Shown here: one piece after another, positions 9,439-22,661 of the stretch | Numbering within the stretch: the stretch's first letter is position 1 | Layout: every line of letters starts with the position of its first letter | From: Cladorhizidae sp. MBARI D1340-BT2 | Taxonomy: Eukaryota; Porifera; Demospongiae; Poecilosclerida; Cladorhizidae | Assembly: GCA_028752905.1 (NCBI GenBank) | Contig: JAQNBH010000002.1 | Span: 34,936,075 to 35,000,074, forward strand | DNA length: 64,000 nucleotides | Direction: 5' to 3' | Made by a program: the position numbers and the translations under genes | Notes under the pieces: model-generated | What the model was told of the DNA's origin: nothing | The model's input: the letters and a program-made list of their open reading frames with translations, nothing else | Database searches by the model: none

Positions 9439-11328
9439 GACATTAGAATAATGGTGTTGCAATAAACTAGGACTGAAACATGGGGAAACCACAAAGGTCC
9501 TTTAAAATGTTTAGATGCACTCCTGTACCCAAACCACAGGTCTTCAACACTTGCTATTTATGGTGATATTAGAGTGATCACAGATACCTCTTTTGAATTG
9601 ATAGTTTTTTTAAATTTTTTAAATTCACCCCAACATCCCCAATTTCATTTCCTCCCCCGGTCATATGCTGTCAGACTGAATATCTCATCAGAAAATGACT
9701 GGATTTATAATTTGTCAATTGAAAAGAAGGAGTAATGCAAGAGCTTTCATAATATATAAAAATTATTTACTACAGACAAAAATTGAATGAGTTACACGGT
9801 ATCATGTGATGTCACTACATGAAATTACATTTCATAATAAATTGGTTTGAAAAGTGCATGATAGTAGCTTTAGAATCGCAATAGAAATCACACAGAGGTT
9901 CGATCAAAGTTGGGAACTGAGAAAGAACGTGACATGCGCAGGAGCAGACGTTTGTACCCCACTTTGCACAGATAGCGCGGAAATGACTGAGCGATATTTT
10001 AGCCAAGTTTCAAGTCTTGGCCATGAACGCTTATTATATTATGAACAATCCAACTTACTGCGTTTATTCAGGCTTCTTCTTGTTCATTGCGCAGAGTTGC
10101 AATGAAATGGGAGGATAAAAAGTATCATAACTCAAGAATGGTTGACAATAAAATGTTGAAACTTGAAATGCAGCTAATTTAATAGTGAAGGTATAGATTG
10201 ACGAAAGAAGGAAAAAAAGAAGGAAAAAACCCCACACAATGGTCTACTCCCCCCTTGTACACCAACGGGGGAGTAGACCATTTTGTGGGTTTTTAAAAAA
10301 ACGTGTCATAACTATTGAATGCTTAATCCATTTCCAAAGATTATGGTCTCAAAATGTAGCTCATTCTAGGTGCTTTCCAATGACATTAGAATAATGGTGT
10401 TGCAATAAACTAGGACTGAAACATGGGGAAACCACAAAGGTCCTTTAAAATGTTTAGATGCACTCCTGTACCCAAACCACAGGTCTTCAACACTTGCTAT
10501 TTATGGTGATATTAGAGTGATCACAGATACCTCTTTTGAATTGATAGTTTTTTTAAATTTTTTTAATTCACCCCAACATCCCCAATTTCATTTCCTCCCC
10601 CGGTCATATGCTGTCAGACTGAATATCTCATCAGAAAATGACTGGATTGATAATTTGTCAATTGAAAAGAAGGAGTAATGCAAGAGCTTTCATAATATAT
10701 AAAAATTATTTACTACAGACAAAAATTGAATGAGTTACACGGTATCATGTGATGTCACTACATGAAATTACATTTCATAATAAATCAGTTTGAAAAGTGC
10801 ATGATAGTAGCTTTAGAATCGCAATAGAAATCACACAGAGGTTCGATCAAAGTTGGGAACTGAGAAAGAACGTGGCATGCGCAGGAGCAGACATTTGTAC
10901 CCCACTTTGCACAGATAGCGCGGAAATGACTGAGCGATATTTTAGCCAAGTTTCAAGTCTTGGCCATGAACGCTTATTATATTATGAACAATCCAACTTA
11001 CTGCGTTTATTCAGGCTTCTTCTTGTTCATTGCGCAGAGTTGCAATGAAATGGGAGGATAAAAAGTATCATAACTCAAGAATGGTTGACAATAAAATGTT
11101 GAAACTTGAAATGCAGCTAATTTAATAGTGAAGGTATAGATTGATGAAAGAAAAAAAAAAGAAGGAAAAAACCCCACACAATGGTCTACTCCCCCCTACA
11201 TTGTACACCAAGGGGGGGAGTAGACCATGTTGTGGGTTTTAAAAAAAACGTATCATAACTATTGAATGCTTAATCCATTTCCAAAGATTATGGTCTCAAA
11301 ATGTAGCTCATTCTAGGTGCTTTCCAAT
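9439..11328 (+). repeat. Copies 11-12, linking units
   Basis: Copy 11 combines GGATTTATAAT and AAATTGGTTTG with the T27/V33 core. Copy 12 carries A27/I33 like copy 4 and has several private changes: GATGAAAG before the purine tract, ACCATGTTGTGGG in the right arm of the palindrome, and CGTATCATAACT in sub-repeat B. They link the dimer block to the second copy of the copies 6-8 pattern. Confidence 0.7.
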
Positions 11329-14164
11329 GACATTAGAATAATGGTGTTGCAATAGACTAGGACTGAAACATGGGGAAACCACAAAGGTCCTTTAAAATGT
11401 TTAGATGCACTCCTGTACCCAAACCACAGGTCTTCAACACTTGCTATTTATGGTGATATTAGAGTGATCACAGATACCTCTTTTGAATTGATAGTTTTTT
11501 TAAATTTTTTTAATTCACCCCAACATCCCCAATTTCATTTCCTCCCCCGGTCATATGCTGTCAGACTGAATATCTCATCAGAAAATGACTGAATTGATAA
11601 TTTGTCAATTGAAAAGAAGGAGTAATGCAAGAGCTTTCATAATATATAAAAATTATTTACTACAGACAAAAATTGAACGAGTTACACGGTATCATGTGAT
11701 GTCACTACATGAAATTACATTTCATAATAAATCAGTTTGAAAAGTGCATGATAGTAGCTTTAGAATCGCAATAGAAATCACACAGAGGTTCGATCAAAGT
11801 TGGGAACTGAGAAAGAACGTGGCATGCGCAGGAGCAGACGTTTGTACCCCACTTTGCACAGATAGCGCGGAAATGACTGAGCGATATTTTAGCCAAGTTT
11901 CAAGTCTTGGCCATGAACGCTTATTATATTATGAACAATCCAACTTACTGCGTTTATTCAGGCTTCTTCTTGTTCATTGCGCAGAGTTGCAATGAAATGG
12001 GAGGATAAAAAGTATCATAACTCAAGAATGGTTGACAATAAAATGTTGAAACTTGAAATGCAGCTAATTTAATAGTGAAGGTATAGATTGACGAAAGAAA
12101 AAAAAAGAAGGAAAAAACCCCACACAATGGTCTACTCCCCCCTACATTGTACACCAAGGGGGGAGTAGACCATTTTGTGGGTTTTTAAAAAAACGTGTCA
12201 TAACTATTGAATGCTTAATCCATTTCCAAAGATTATGGTCTCAAAATGTAGCTCATTCTAGGTGCTTTCCAATGACATTAGAATAATGGTGTTGCAATAA
12301 ACTAGGACTGAAACATGGGGAAACCACAAAGGTCCTTTAAAATGTTTAGATGCACTCCTGTACCCAAACCACAGGTCTTCAACACTTGCTATTTATGGTG
12401 ATATTAGAGTGATCACAGATACCTCTTTTGAATTGATAGTTTTTTTAAATTTTTTTAATTCACCCCAACATCCCCAATTTCATTTCCTCCCCCGGTCATA
12501 TGCTGTCAGACTGAATATCTCATCAGAAAATGACTGGATTGATAATTTGTCAATTGAAAAGAAGGAGTAATGCAAGAGCTTTCATAATATATAAAAATTA
12601 TTTACTACAGACAAAAATTGAATGAGTTACACGGTATCATGTGATGTCACTACATGAAATTACATTTCATAATAAATCAGTTTGAAAAGTGCATGATAGT
12701 AGCTTTAGAATCGCAATAGAAATCACACAGAGGTTCGATCAAAGTTGGGAACTGAGAAAGAACGTGACATGCGCAGGAGCAGACATTTGTACCCCACTTT
12801 GCACAGATAGCGCGGAAATGACTGAGCGATATTTTAGCCAAGTTTAAAGTCTTGGCCATGAACGCTTATTATATTATGAACAATCCAACTTACTGCGTTT
12901 ATTCAGGCTTCTTCTTGTTCATTGCGCAGAGTTGCAATGAAATGGGAGGATAAAAAGTATCATAACTCAAGAATGGTTGACAATAAAATGTTGAAACTTG
13001 AAATGCAGCTAATTTAATAGTGAAGGTATAGATTGACGAAAGAAGAAAAAAAAGAAGGAAAAAACCCCACACAATGGTCTACTCCCCCCCTGTACACCAA
13101 CGGGGGAGTAGACCATTTTGTGGGTTTTTTAAAAAACGTGTCATAACTATTGAATGCTTAATCCATTTCCAAAGATTATGGTCTCAAAATGTAGCTCATT
13201 CTAGGTGCTTTCCAATGACATTAGAATAATGGTGTTGCAATAAACTAGGACTGAAACATGGGGAAACCACAAAGGTCCTTTAAAATGTTTAGATGCACTC
13301 CTGTACCCAAACCACAGGTCTTCAACACTTGCTATTTATGGTGATATTAGAGTGATCACAGATACCTCTTTTGAATTGATAGTTTTTTTAAATTTTTTTA
13401 ATTCACCCCAACATCCCCAATTTCATTTCCTCCCCCGGTCATATGCTGTCAGACTGAATATCTCATCAGAAAATGACTGGATTTATAATTTGTCAATTGA
13501 AAAGAAGGAGTAATGCAAGAGCTTTCATAATATATAAAAATTATTTACTACAGACAAAAATTGAATGAGTTACACGGTATCATGTGATGTCACTACATGA
13601 AATTACATTTCATAATAAATTGGTTTGAAAAGTGCATGATAGTAGCTTTAGAATCGCAATAGAAATCACACAGAGGTTCGATCAAAGTTGGGAACTGAGA
13701 AAGAACGTGGCATGCGCAGGAGCAGACGTTTGTACCCCACTTTGCACAGATAGCGCGGAAATGACTGAGCGATATTTTAGCCAAGTTTCAAGTCTTGGCC
13801 ATGAACGCTTATTATATTATGAACAATCCAACTTACTGCGTTTATTCAGGCTTCTTCTTGTTCATTGCGCAGAGTTGCAATGAAATGGGAGGATAAAAAG
13901 TATCATAACTCAAGAATGGTTGACAATAAAATGTTGAAACTTGAAATGCAGCTAATTTAATAGGTAAGGTATAGATTGACGAAAGAAGAAAAAAAAGAAG
14001 GAAAAAACCCCACACAATGGTCTACTCCCCCCTACATTGTACACCAAGGGGGGAGTAGACCATTTTGTGGGTTTTTTAAAAAAACGTGTCATAACTATTG
14101 AATGCTTAATCCATTTCCAAAGATAATGGTCTCAAAATGTAGCTCATTCTAGGTGCTTTCCAAT
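11329..14164 (+). repeat. Three-unit block, copies 13-15 (duplicate of copies 6-8)
   Basis: Copies 13, 14 and 15 repeat the marker states of copies 6, 7 and 8: GAACGAG with the long loop; T27/I33 with CAACGGGGG; GGATTTAT with TTGGTTTG and the long loop. Displacements are 6611, 6610 and 6610 bp, equal to seven units. Copy 15 also starts the tetramer pattern (AATAGGTAAGG; AAGATAATGG). Confidence 0.85.
12846..12846 (+). other. Nonsense change in the accidental frame of copy 14
   Basis: C to A turns AGTTTCAAGT into AGTTTAAAGT, creating TAA in the plus-strand frame. The rest of the unit is typical. This is direct evidence that the plus frame is dispensable. Confidence 0.9.
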
Positions 14165-17100
14165 GACATTAGAATAATGGTGTTGCAATAAACTAGGACT
14201 GAAACATGGGGAAACCACAAAGGTCCTTTAAAATGTTTAGATGCACTCCTGTACCCAAACCACAGGTCTTCAACAGTTGCTATTTATGGTGATATTAGAG
14301 TGATCACAGATACCTCTTTTGAATTGATAGTTTTTTAAAAATTTTTTTATTCACCCCAACATCCCCAATTTCATTTCCTCCCCCGGTCATATGCTATCAG
14401 ACTGAATATCTCATCAGAAAATGACTGGATTGATAATTTGTCAATTGAAAAGAAGGAGTAATGCAAGCGCTTTCATAATATATAAAAATTATTTACTACA
14501 GACAAAAATTGAATGAGTTACACGGTATCATGTGATGTCACTACATGAAATTACATTTCTTAATAAATCAGTTTGAAAAGTGCATGCTAGTAGCTTTAGA
14601 ATCGCAATAGAAATCACACAGAGGTTCGATCAAAGTTGGGAACTGAGAAAGAACGTGGCATGCGCAGGAGCAGATGTTTATACCCCACTTTGCACAGATA
14701 GCGCGGAAATGACTGAGCGATATTTTAGCCAAGTTTCAAGTCTTGGCCATGAACGCTTATTATATTATGAACAATCCAACTTACTGCGTTTATTCAGGCT
14801 TCTTCTTGTTCATTGCGCAGAGTTGCAATGAAATGGGAGTATAAAAAGTGTCATAACTCAAGAATGGTTGACAATAAAATGTTGAAACTTGAAATGCAGC
14901 TAATTTAATAGTGAAGGTATAGATTGACGAAAGAAGGAAAAAAAGAAGGAAAAAACCCCACACAATGGTCTACTCCCCCCTTGTACACTAGGGGGGAGTA
15001 GACCATTTTGTGGGTTTTTTAAAAAACGTGTCATAACTATTGAATGCTTAATCCATTTCCAAAGATTATGGTCTCAAAATGTAGCTCATTCTAGGTGCTT
15101 TCCAATGACATTAGAATAATGGTGTTGCAATAAACTAGGACTGAAACATGGGGAAACCACAAAGGTCCTTTAAAATGTTTAGATGCACTCCTGTACCCAA
15201 ACCACAGGTCTTCAACACTTGCTATTTATGGTGATATTAGAGTGATCACAGATACCTCTTTTGAATTGATAGTTTTTTAAAATATTTTTAATTCACCCCA
15301 ACGTCCCCAATTTCATTTCCTCCCCCGGTCATATGCTGTCAGACTGAATATCTCATCAGAAAATGACTGGATTGATAATTTGTCAATTGAAAAGAAGGAG
15401 TAATGCAAGAGCTTTCATAATATACAAAAATTATTTACTACAGACAAAAATTGAATGAGTTACACGGTATCATGTGATGTCACTACATGAAATTACATTT
15501 CATAATAAATCAGTTTGAAAAGTGCATGATAGTAGCTTTAGAATCGCAATAGAAATCACACAGAGGTTCGATCAAAGTTGGGAACTGAGAAAGAACGTGG
15601 CATGCGCAGGAGCAGACGTTTGTACCCCACTTTGCACAGATAGCGCGGAAATGACTGAGCGATATTTTAGCCAAGTTTCAAGTCTTGGCCATGAACGCTT
15701 ATTATATTATGAACAATCCAACTTACTGCGTTTATTCAGGCTTCTTCTTGTTCATTGCGCAGAGTTGCAATGAAATGGGAGGATAAAAAGTATCATAACT
15801 CAAGAATGGTTGACAATAAAATGTTGAAACTTGAAATGCAGCTAATTTAATAGTGAAGGTATAGATTGACGAAAGAAGAAAAAAAGAAGGAAAAAACCCC
15901 ACACAATGGTCTACTCCCCCCTTGTACACCAAGGGGGGGAGTAGACCATTTTGTGGGTTTTTTAAAAAACGTGTCATAACTATTGAATGCTTAATCCATT
16001 TCCAAAGATTATGGTCTCAAAATGTAGCTCATTCTAGGTGCTTTCCAATGACATTAGAATAATGGTGTTGCAATAAACTAGGACTGAAACATGGGGAAAC
16101 CACAAAGGTCCTTTAAAATGTTTAGATGCACTCCTGTACCCAAACCACAGGTCTTCAACACTTGCTATTTATGGTGATATTAGAGTGATCACAGATACCT
16201 CTTTTGAATTGATAGTTTTTTAAAATATTTTTAATTCACCCCAACGTCCCCAATTTCATTTCCTCCCCCGGTCATATGCTGTCAGACTGAATATCTCATC
16301 AGAAAATGACTGGATTGATAATTTGTCAATTGAAAAGAAGGAGTAATGCAAGAGCTTTCATAATATACAAAAATTATTTACTACAGACAAAAATTGAATG
16401 AGTTACACGGTATCATGTGATGTCACTACATGAAATTACATTTCATAATAAATCAGTTTGAAAAGTGCATGATAGTAGCTTTAGAATCGCAATAGAAATC
16501 ACACAGAGGTTCGATCAAAGTTGGGAACTGAGAAAGAACGTGGCATGCGCAGGAGCAGACGTTTGTACCCCACTTTGCACAGATAGCGCGGAAATGACTG
16601 AGCGATATTTTAGCCAAGTTTCAAGTCTTGGCCATGAACGCTTATTATATTATGAACAATCCAACTTACTGCGTTTATTCAGGCTTCTTCTTGTTCATTG
16701 CGCAGAGTTGCAATGAAATGGGAGGATAAAAAGTATCATAACTCAAGAATGGTTGACAATAAAATGTTGAAACTTGAAATGCAGCTAATTTAATAGTGAA
16801 GGTATAGATTGACGAAAGAAGAAAAAAAGAAGGAAAAAACCCCACACAATGGTCTACTCCCCCCTTGTACACCAAGGGGGGGAGTAGACCATTTTGTGGG
16901 TTTTTTAAAAAACGTGTCATAACTATTGAATGCTTAATCCATTTCCAAAGATTATGGTCTCAAAATGTAGCTCATTCTAGGTGCTTTCCAATGACATTAG
17001 AATAATGGTGTTGCAATAAACTAGGACTGAAACATGGGGAAACCACAAAGGTCCTTTAAAATGTTTAGATGCACTCCTGTACCCAAACCACAGGTCTTCA

Positions 17101-17941
17101 ACACTTGCTATTTATGGTGATATTAGAGTGATCACAGATACCTCTTTTGAATTGATAGTTTTTTTAAATTTTTTTTATTCACCCCAACATCCCCAATTTC
17201 ATTTCCTCCCCCGGTCATATGCTGTCAGACTGAATATCTCATCAGAAAATGACTGAATTGATAATTTGTCAATTGAAAAGAAGGAGTAATGCAAGAGCTT
17301 TCATAATATATAAAAATTATTTACTACAGACAAAAATTGAATGAGTTACACGGTATCATGTGATGTCACTACATGAAATTACATTTCAAAATAAATCAGT
17401 TTGAAAAGTGCATGATAGTAGCTTTAGAATCGCAATAGAAATCACACAGAGGTTCGATCAAAGTTGGGAACTGAGAAAGAACGTGGCATGCGCAGGAGCA
17501 GACGTTTGTACCCCACTTTGCACAGATAGCGCGGAAATGACTGAGCGATATTTTAGCCAAGTTTCAAGTCTTGGCCATGAACGCTTATTATATTATGAAC
17601 AATCCAACTTACTGCGTTTATTCAGGCTTCTTCTTGTTCATTGCGCAGAGTTGCAATGAAATGGGAGGATAAAAAGTATCATAACTCAAGAATGGTTGAC
17701 AATAAAATGTTGAAACTTGAAATGCAGCTAATTTAATAGGTAAGGTATAGATTGACGAAAGAAGAAAAAAAAGAAGGAAAAAACCCCACACAATGGTCTA
17801 CTCCCCCCTACATTGTACACCAAGGGGGGAGTAGACCATTTTGTGGGTTTTTTTTAAAAAACGTGTCATAACTATTGAATGCTTAATCCATTTCCAAAGA
17901 TAATGGTCTCAAAATGTAGCTCATTCTAGGTGCTTTCCAAT

Positions 17942-18884
17942 GACATTAGAATAATGGTGTTGCAATAAACTAGGACTGAAACATGGGGAAACCACAAAGG
18001 TCCTTTAAAATGTTTAGATGCACTCCTGTACCCAAACCACAGGTCTTCAACAGTTGCTATTTATGGTGATATTAGAGTGATCACAGATACCTCTTTTGAA
18101 TTGATAGTTTTTAAAAAAATTTTTTATTCACCCCAACATCCCCAATTTCATTTCCTCCCCCGGTCATATGCTATCAGACTGAATATCTCATCAGAAAATG
18201 ACTGGATTGATAATTTGTCAATTGAAAAGAAGGAGTAATGCAAGAGCTTTCATAATATACAAAAATTATTTACTACAGACAAAAATTGAATGAGTTACAC
18301 GGTATCATGTGATGTCACTACATGAAATTACATTTCATAATAAATCAGTTTGAAAAGTGCATGATAGTAGCTTTAGAATCGCAATAGAAATCACACAGAG
18401 GTTCGATCAAAGTTGGGAACTGAGAAAGAACGTGGCATGCGCAGGAGCAGACGTTTGTACCCCACTTTGCACAGATAGCGCGGAAATGACTGAGCGATAT
18501 TTTAGCCAAGTTTCAAGTCTTGGCCATGAACGCTTATTATATTATGAACAATCCAACTTACTGCGTTTATTCAGGCTTCTTCTTGTTCATTGCGCAGAGT
18601 TGCAATGAAATGGGAGGATAAAAAGTATCATAACTCAAGAATGGTTGACAATAAAATGTTGAAACTTGAAATGCAGCTAATTTAATAGTGAAGGTATAGA
18701 TTGACGAAAGAAGAAAAAAAGAAGGAAAAAACCCCACACAATGGTCTACTCCCCCCTTGTACACCAAGGGGGGGAGTAGACCATTTTGTGGGTTTTTTAA
18801 AAAACGTGTCATAACTATTGAATGCTTAATCCATTTCCAAAGATTATGGTCTCAAAATGTAGCTCATTCTAGGTGCTTTCCAAT
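17942..18884 (+). repeat. Mosaic unit, copy 20
   Basis: Its left part carries the copy-16/24 markers (CAACAGTTGC, GCTATCAG at 18170-18177). From TATACAAAAA at about 18257 onward it carries the copy-18/22 state: ATTTCATAAT, D3, C34 and GTATCATAACTC. The switch is confined to about 80 bp between 18177 and 18257, as expected from an exchange or conversion between neighbouring types. Confidence 0.8.
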
Positions 18885-18885
18885 G

Positions 18886-19828
18886 ACATTAGAATAATGG
18901 TGTTGCAATAAACTAGGACTGAAACATGGGGAAACCACAAAGGTCCTTTAAAATGTTTAGATGCACTCCTGTACCCAAACCACAGGTCTTCAACAGTTGC
19001 TATTTATGGTGATATTAGAGTGATCACAGATACCTCTTTTGAATTGATAGTTTTTTAAAATATTTTTAATTCACCCCAACATCCCCAATTTCATTTCCTC
19101 CCCCGGTCATATGCTATCAGACTGAATATCTCATCAGAAAATGACTGGATTGATAATTTGTCAATTGAAAAGAAGGAGTAATGCAAGAGCTTTCATAATA
19201 TACAAAAATTATTTACTACAGACAAAAATTGAATGAGTTACACGGTATCATGTGATGTCACTACATGAAATTACATTTCATAATAAATCAGTTTGAAAAG
19301 TGCATGATAGTAGCTTTAGAATCGCAATAGAAATCACACAGAGGTTCGATCAAAGTTGGGAACTGAGAAAGAACGTGGCATGCGCAGGAGCAGACGTTTG
19401 TACCCCACTTTGCACAGATAGCGCGGAAATGACTGAGCGATATTTTAGCCAAGTTTCAAGTCTTGGCCATGAACGCTTATTATATTATGAACAATCCAAC
19501 TTACTGCGTTTATTCAGGCTTCTTCTTGTTCATTGCGCAGAGTTGCAATGAAATGGGAGGATAAAAAGTATCATAACTCAAGAATGGTTGACAATAAAAT
19601 GTTGAAACTTGAAATGCAGCTAATTTAATAGTGAAGGTATAGATTGACGAAAGAAGAAAAAAAGAAGGAAAAAACCCCACACAATGGTCTACTCCCCCCT
19701 TGTACACCAAGGGGGGGAGTAGACCATTTTGTGGGTTTTTTAAAAAACGTGTCATAACTATTGAATGCTTAATCCATTTCCAAAGATTATGGTCTCAAAA
19801 TGTAGCTCATTCTAGGTGCTTTCCAATG
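18886..19828 (+). repeat. Mosaic unit, copy 21
   Basis: CAACAGTTGC (18991-19000) and GCTATCAG (19113-19120) are of the copy-16/24 type. The A/T tract between them (19051-19070) has the TATTTTT form of copies 17, 18 and 22, and the right part is also of that type. At least two switches in about 120 bp fit a short conversion tract. Recurrent slippage to the same tract form is the alternative. Confidence 0.65.
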
Positions 19829-22661
19829 ACATTAGAATAATGGTGTTGCAATAAACTAGGACTGAAACATGGGGAAACCACAAAGGTCCTTTAAAATGTT
19901 TAGATGCACTCCTGTACCCAAACCACAGGTCTTCAACACTTGCTATTTATGGTGATATTAGAGTGATCACAGATACCTCTTTTGAATTGATAGTTTTTTA
20001 AAATATTTTTAATTCACCCCAACGTCCCCAATTTCATTTCCTCCCCCGGTCATATGCTGTCAGACTGAATATCTCATCAGAAAATGACTGGATTGATAAT
20101 TTGTCAATTGAAAAGAAGGAGTAATGCAAGAGCTTTCATAATATACAAAAATTATTTACTACAGACAAAAATTGAATGAGTTACACGGTATCATGTGATG
20201 TCACTACATGAAATTACATTTCATAATAAATCAGTTTGAAAAGTGCATGATAGTAGCTTTAGAATCGCAATAGAAATCACACAGAGGTTCGATCAAAGTT
20301 GGGAACTGAGAAAGAACGTGGCATGCGCAGGAGCAGACGTTTGTACCCCACTTTGCACAGATAGCGCGGAAATGACTGAGCGATATTTTAGCCAAGTTTC
20401 AAGTCTTGGCCATGAACGCTTATTATATTATGAACAATCCAACTTACTGCGTTTATTCAGGCTTCTTCTTGTTCATTGCGCAGAGTTGCAATGAAATGGG
20501 AGGATAAAAAGTATCATAACTCAAGAATGGTTGACAATAAAATGTTGAAACTTGAAATGCAGCTAATTTAATAGTGAAGGTATAGATTGACGAAAGAAGA
20601 AAAAAAGAAGGAAAAAACCCCACACAATGGTCTACTCCCCCCTTGTACACCAAGGGGGGGAGTAGACCATTTTGTGGGTTTTTTAAAAAACGTGTCATAA
20701 CTATTGAATGCTTAATCCATTTCCAAAGATTATGGTCTCAAAATGTAGCTCATTCTAGGTGCTTTCCAATGACATTAGAATAATGGTGTTGCAATAAACT
20801 AGGACTGAAACATGGGGAAACCACAAAGGTCCTTTAAAATGTTTAGATGCACTCCTGTACCCAAACCACAGGTCTTCAACACTTGCTATTTATGGTGATA
20901 TTAGAGTGATCACAGATACCTCTTTTGAATTGATAGTTTTTTTAAATTTTTTTTATTCACCCCAACATCCCCAATTTCATTTCCTCCCCCGGTCATATGC
21001 TGTCAGACTGAATATCTCATCAGAAAATGACTGAATTGATAATTTGTCAATTGAAAAGAAGGAGTAATGCAAGAGCTTTCATAATATATAAAAATTATTT
21101 ACTACAGACAAAAATTGAATGAGTTACACGGTATCATGTGATGTCACTACATGAAATTACATTTCAAAATAAATCAGTTTGAAAAGTGCATGATAGTAGC
21201 TTTAGAATCGCAATAGAAATCACACAGAGGTTCGATCAAAGTTGGGAACTGAGAAAGAACGTGGCATGCGCAGGAGCAGACGTTTGTACCCCACTTTGCA
21301 CAGATAGCGCGGAAATGACTGAGCGATATTTTAGCCAAGTTTCAAGTCTTGGCCATGAACGCTTATTATATTATGAACAATCCAACTTACTGCGTTTATT
21401 CAGGCTTCTTCTTGTTCATTGCGCAGAGTTGCAATGAAATGGGAGGATAAAAAGTATCATAACTCAAGAATGGTTGACAATAAAATGTTGAAACTTGAAA
21501 TGCAGCTAATTTAATAGGTAAGGTATAGATTGACGAAAGAAGAAAAAAAAGAAGGAAAAAACCCCACACAATGGTCTACTCCCCCCTACATTGTACACCA
21601 AGGGGGGAGTAGACCATTTTGTGGGTTTTTTTTAAAAAACGTGTCATAACTATTGAATGCTTAATCCATTTCCAAAGATAATGGTCTCAAAATGTAGCTC
21701 ATTCTAGGTGCTTTCCAATGACATTAGAATAATGGTGTTGCAATAAACTAGGACTGAAACATGGGGAAACCACAAAGGTCCTTTAAAATGTTTAGATGCA
21801 CTCCTGTACCCAAACCACAGGTCTTCAACAGTTGCTATTTATGGTGATATTAGAGTGATCACAGATACCTCTTTTGAATTGATAGTTTTTTAAAATTTTT
21901 TTTATTCACCCCAACATCCCCAATTTCATTTCCTCCCCCGGTCATATGCTATCAGACTGAATATCTCATCAGAAAATGACTGGATTGATAATTTGTCAAT
22001 TGAAAAGAAGGAGTAATGCAAGAGCTTTCATAATATATAAAAATTATTTACTACAGACAAAAATTGAATGAGTTACACGGTATCATGTGATGTCACTACA
22101 TGAAATTACATTTCTTAATAAATCAGTTTGAAAAGTGCATGCTAGTAGCTTTAGAATCGCAATAGAAATCACACAGAGGTTCGATCAAAGTTGGGAACTG
22201 AGAAAGAACGTGGCATGCGCAGGAGCAGATGTTTATACCCCACTTTGCACAGATAGCGCGGAAATGACTGAGCGATATTTTAGCCAAGTTTCAAGTCTTG
22301 GCCATGAACGCTTATTATATTATGAACAATCCAACTTACTGCGTTTATTCAGGCTTCTTCTTGTTCATTGCGCAGAGTTGCAATGAAATGGGAGGATAAA
22401 AAGTGTCATAACTCAAGAATGGTTGACAATAAAATGTTGAAACTTGAAATGCAGCTAATTTAATAGTGAAGGTATAGATTGACGAAAGAAGGAAAAAAAG
22501 AAGGAAAAAAACCCACACAATGGTCTACTCCCCCCTTGTACACTAAGGGGGAGTAGACCATTTTGTGGGTTTTTTAAAAAACGTGTCATAACTATTGAAT
22601 GCTTAATCCATTTCCAAAGATTATGGTCTCAAAATGTAGCTCATTCTAGGTGCTTTCCAAT

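Larger units (their letters stand above)
13217..22661 (+). repeat. Tetrameric higher-order repeat, copies 15-24 (~3.78 kb period)
   Basis: Four marker sets cycle. Copies 15, 19 and 23 have AATAGGTAAGG, AAGATAATGG and the long loop CTACATTG. Copies 16, 20 and 24 have CAACAGTTGC and GCTATCAG. Copies 17 and 21 form the third set, and copies 18 and 22 the fourth, with an A/T tract containing TATTTTT and TATACAAAAA. Same-class distances are 3776-3778 bp across the block. Copies 16 and 24 additionally share GTGCATGCTAG (D3A), TTTATACCCC (C34Y), ATTTCTTAAT and GTGTCATAACTC. About two and a half cycles are present. Confidence 0.9.

Noticed and set aside
15732..15977. 66-81-codon minus-strand frame reading through the palindrome in many units
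   Set aside because: It is open only when homopolymer lengths allow, its N-terminus changes with each indel in the C/G and A/T runs, and part of it is simply the palindrome arms. The length variation is that of non-coding DNA.
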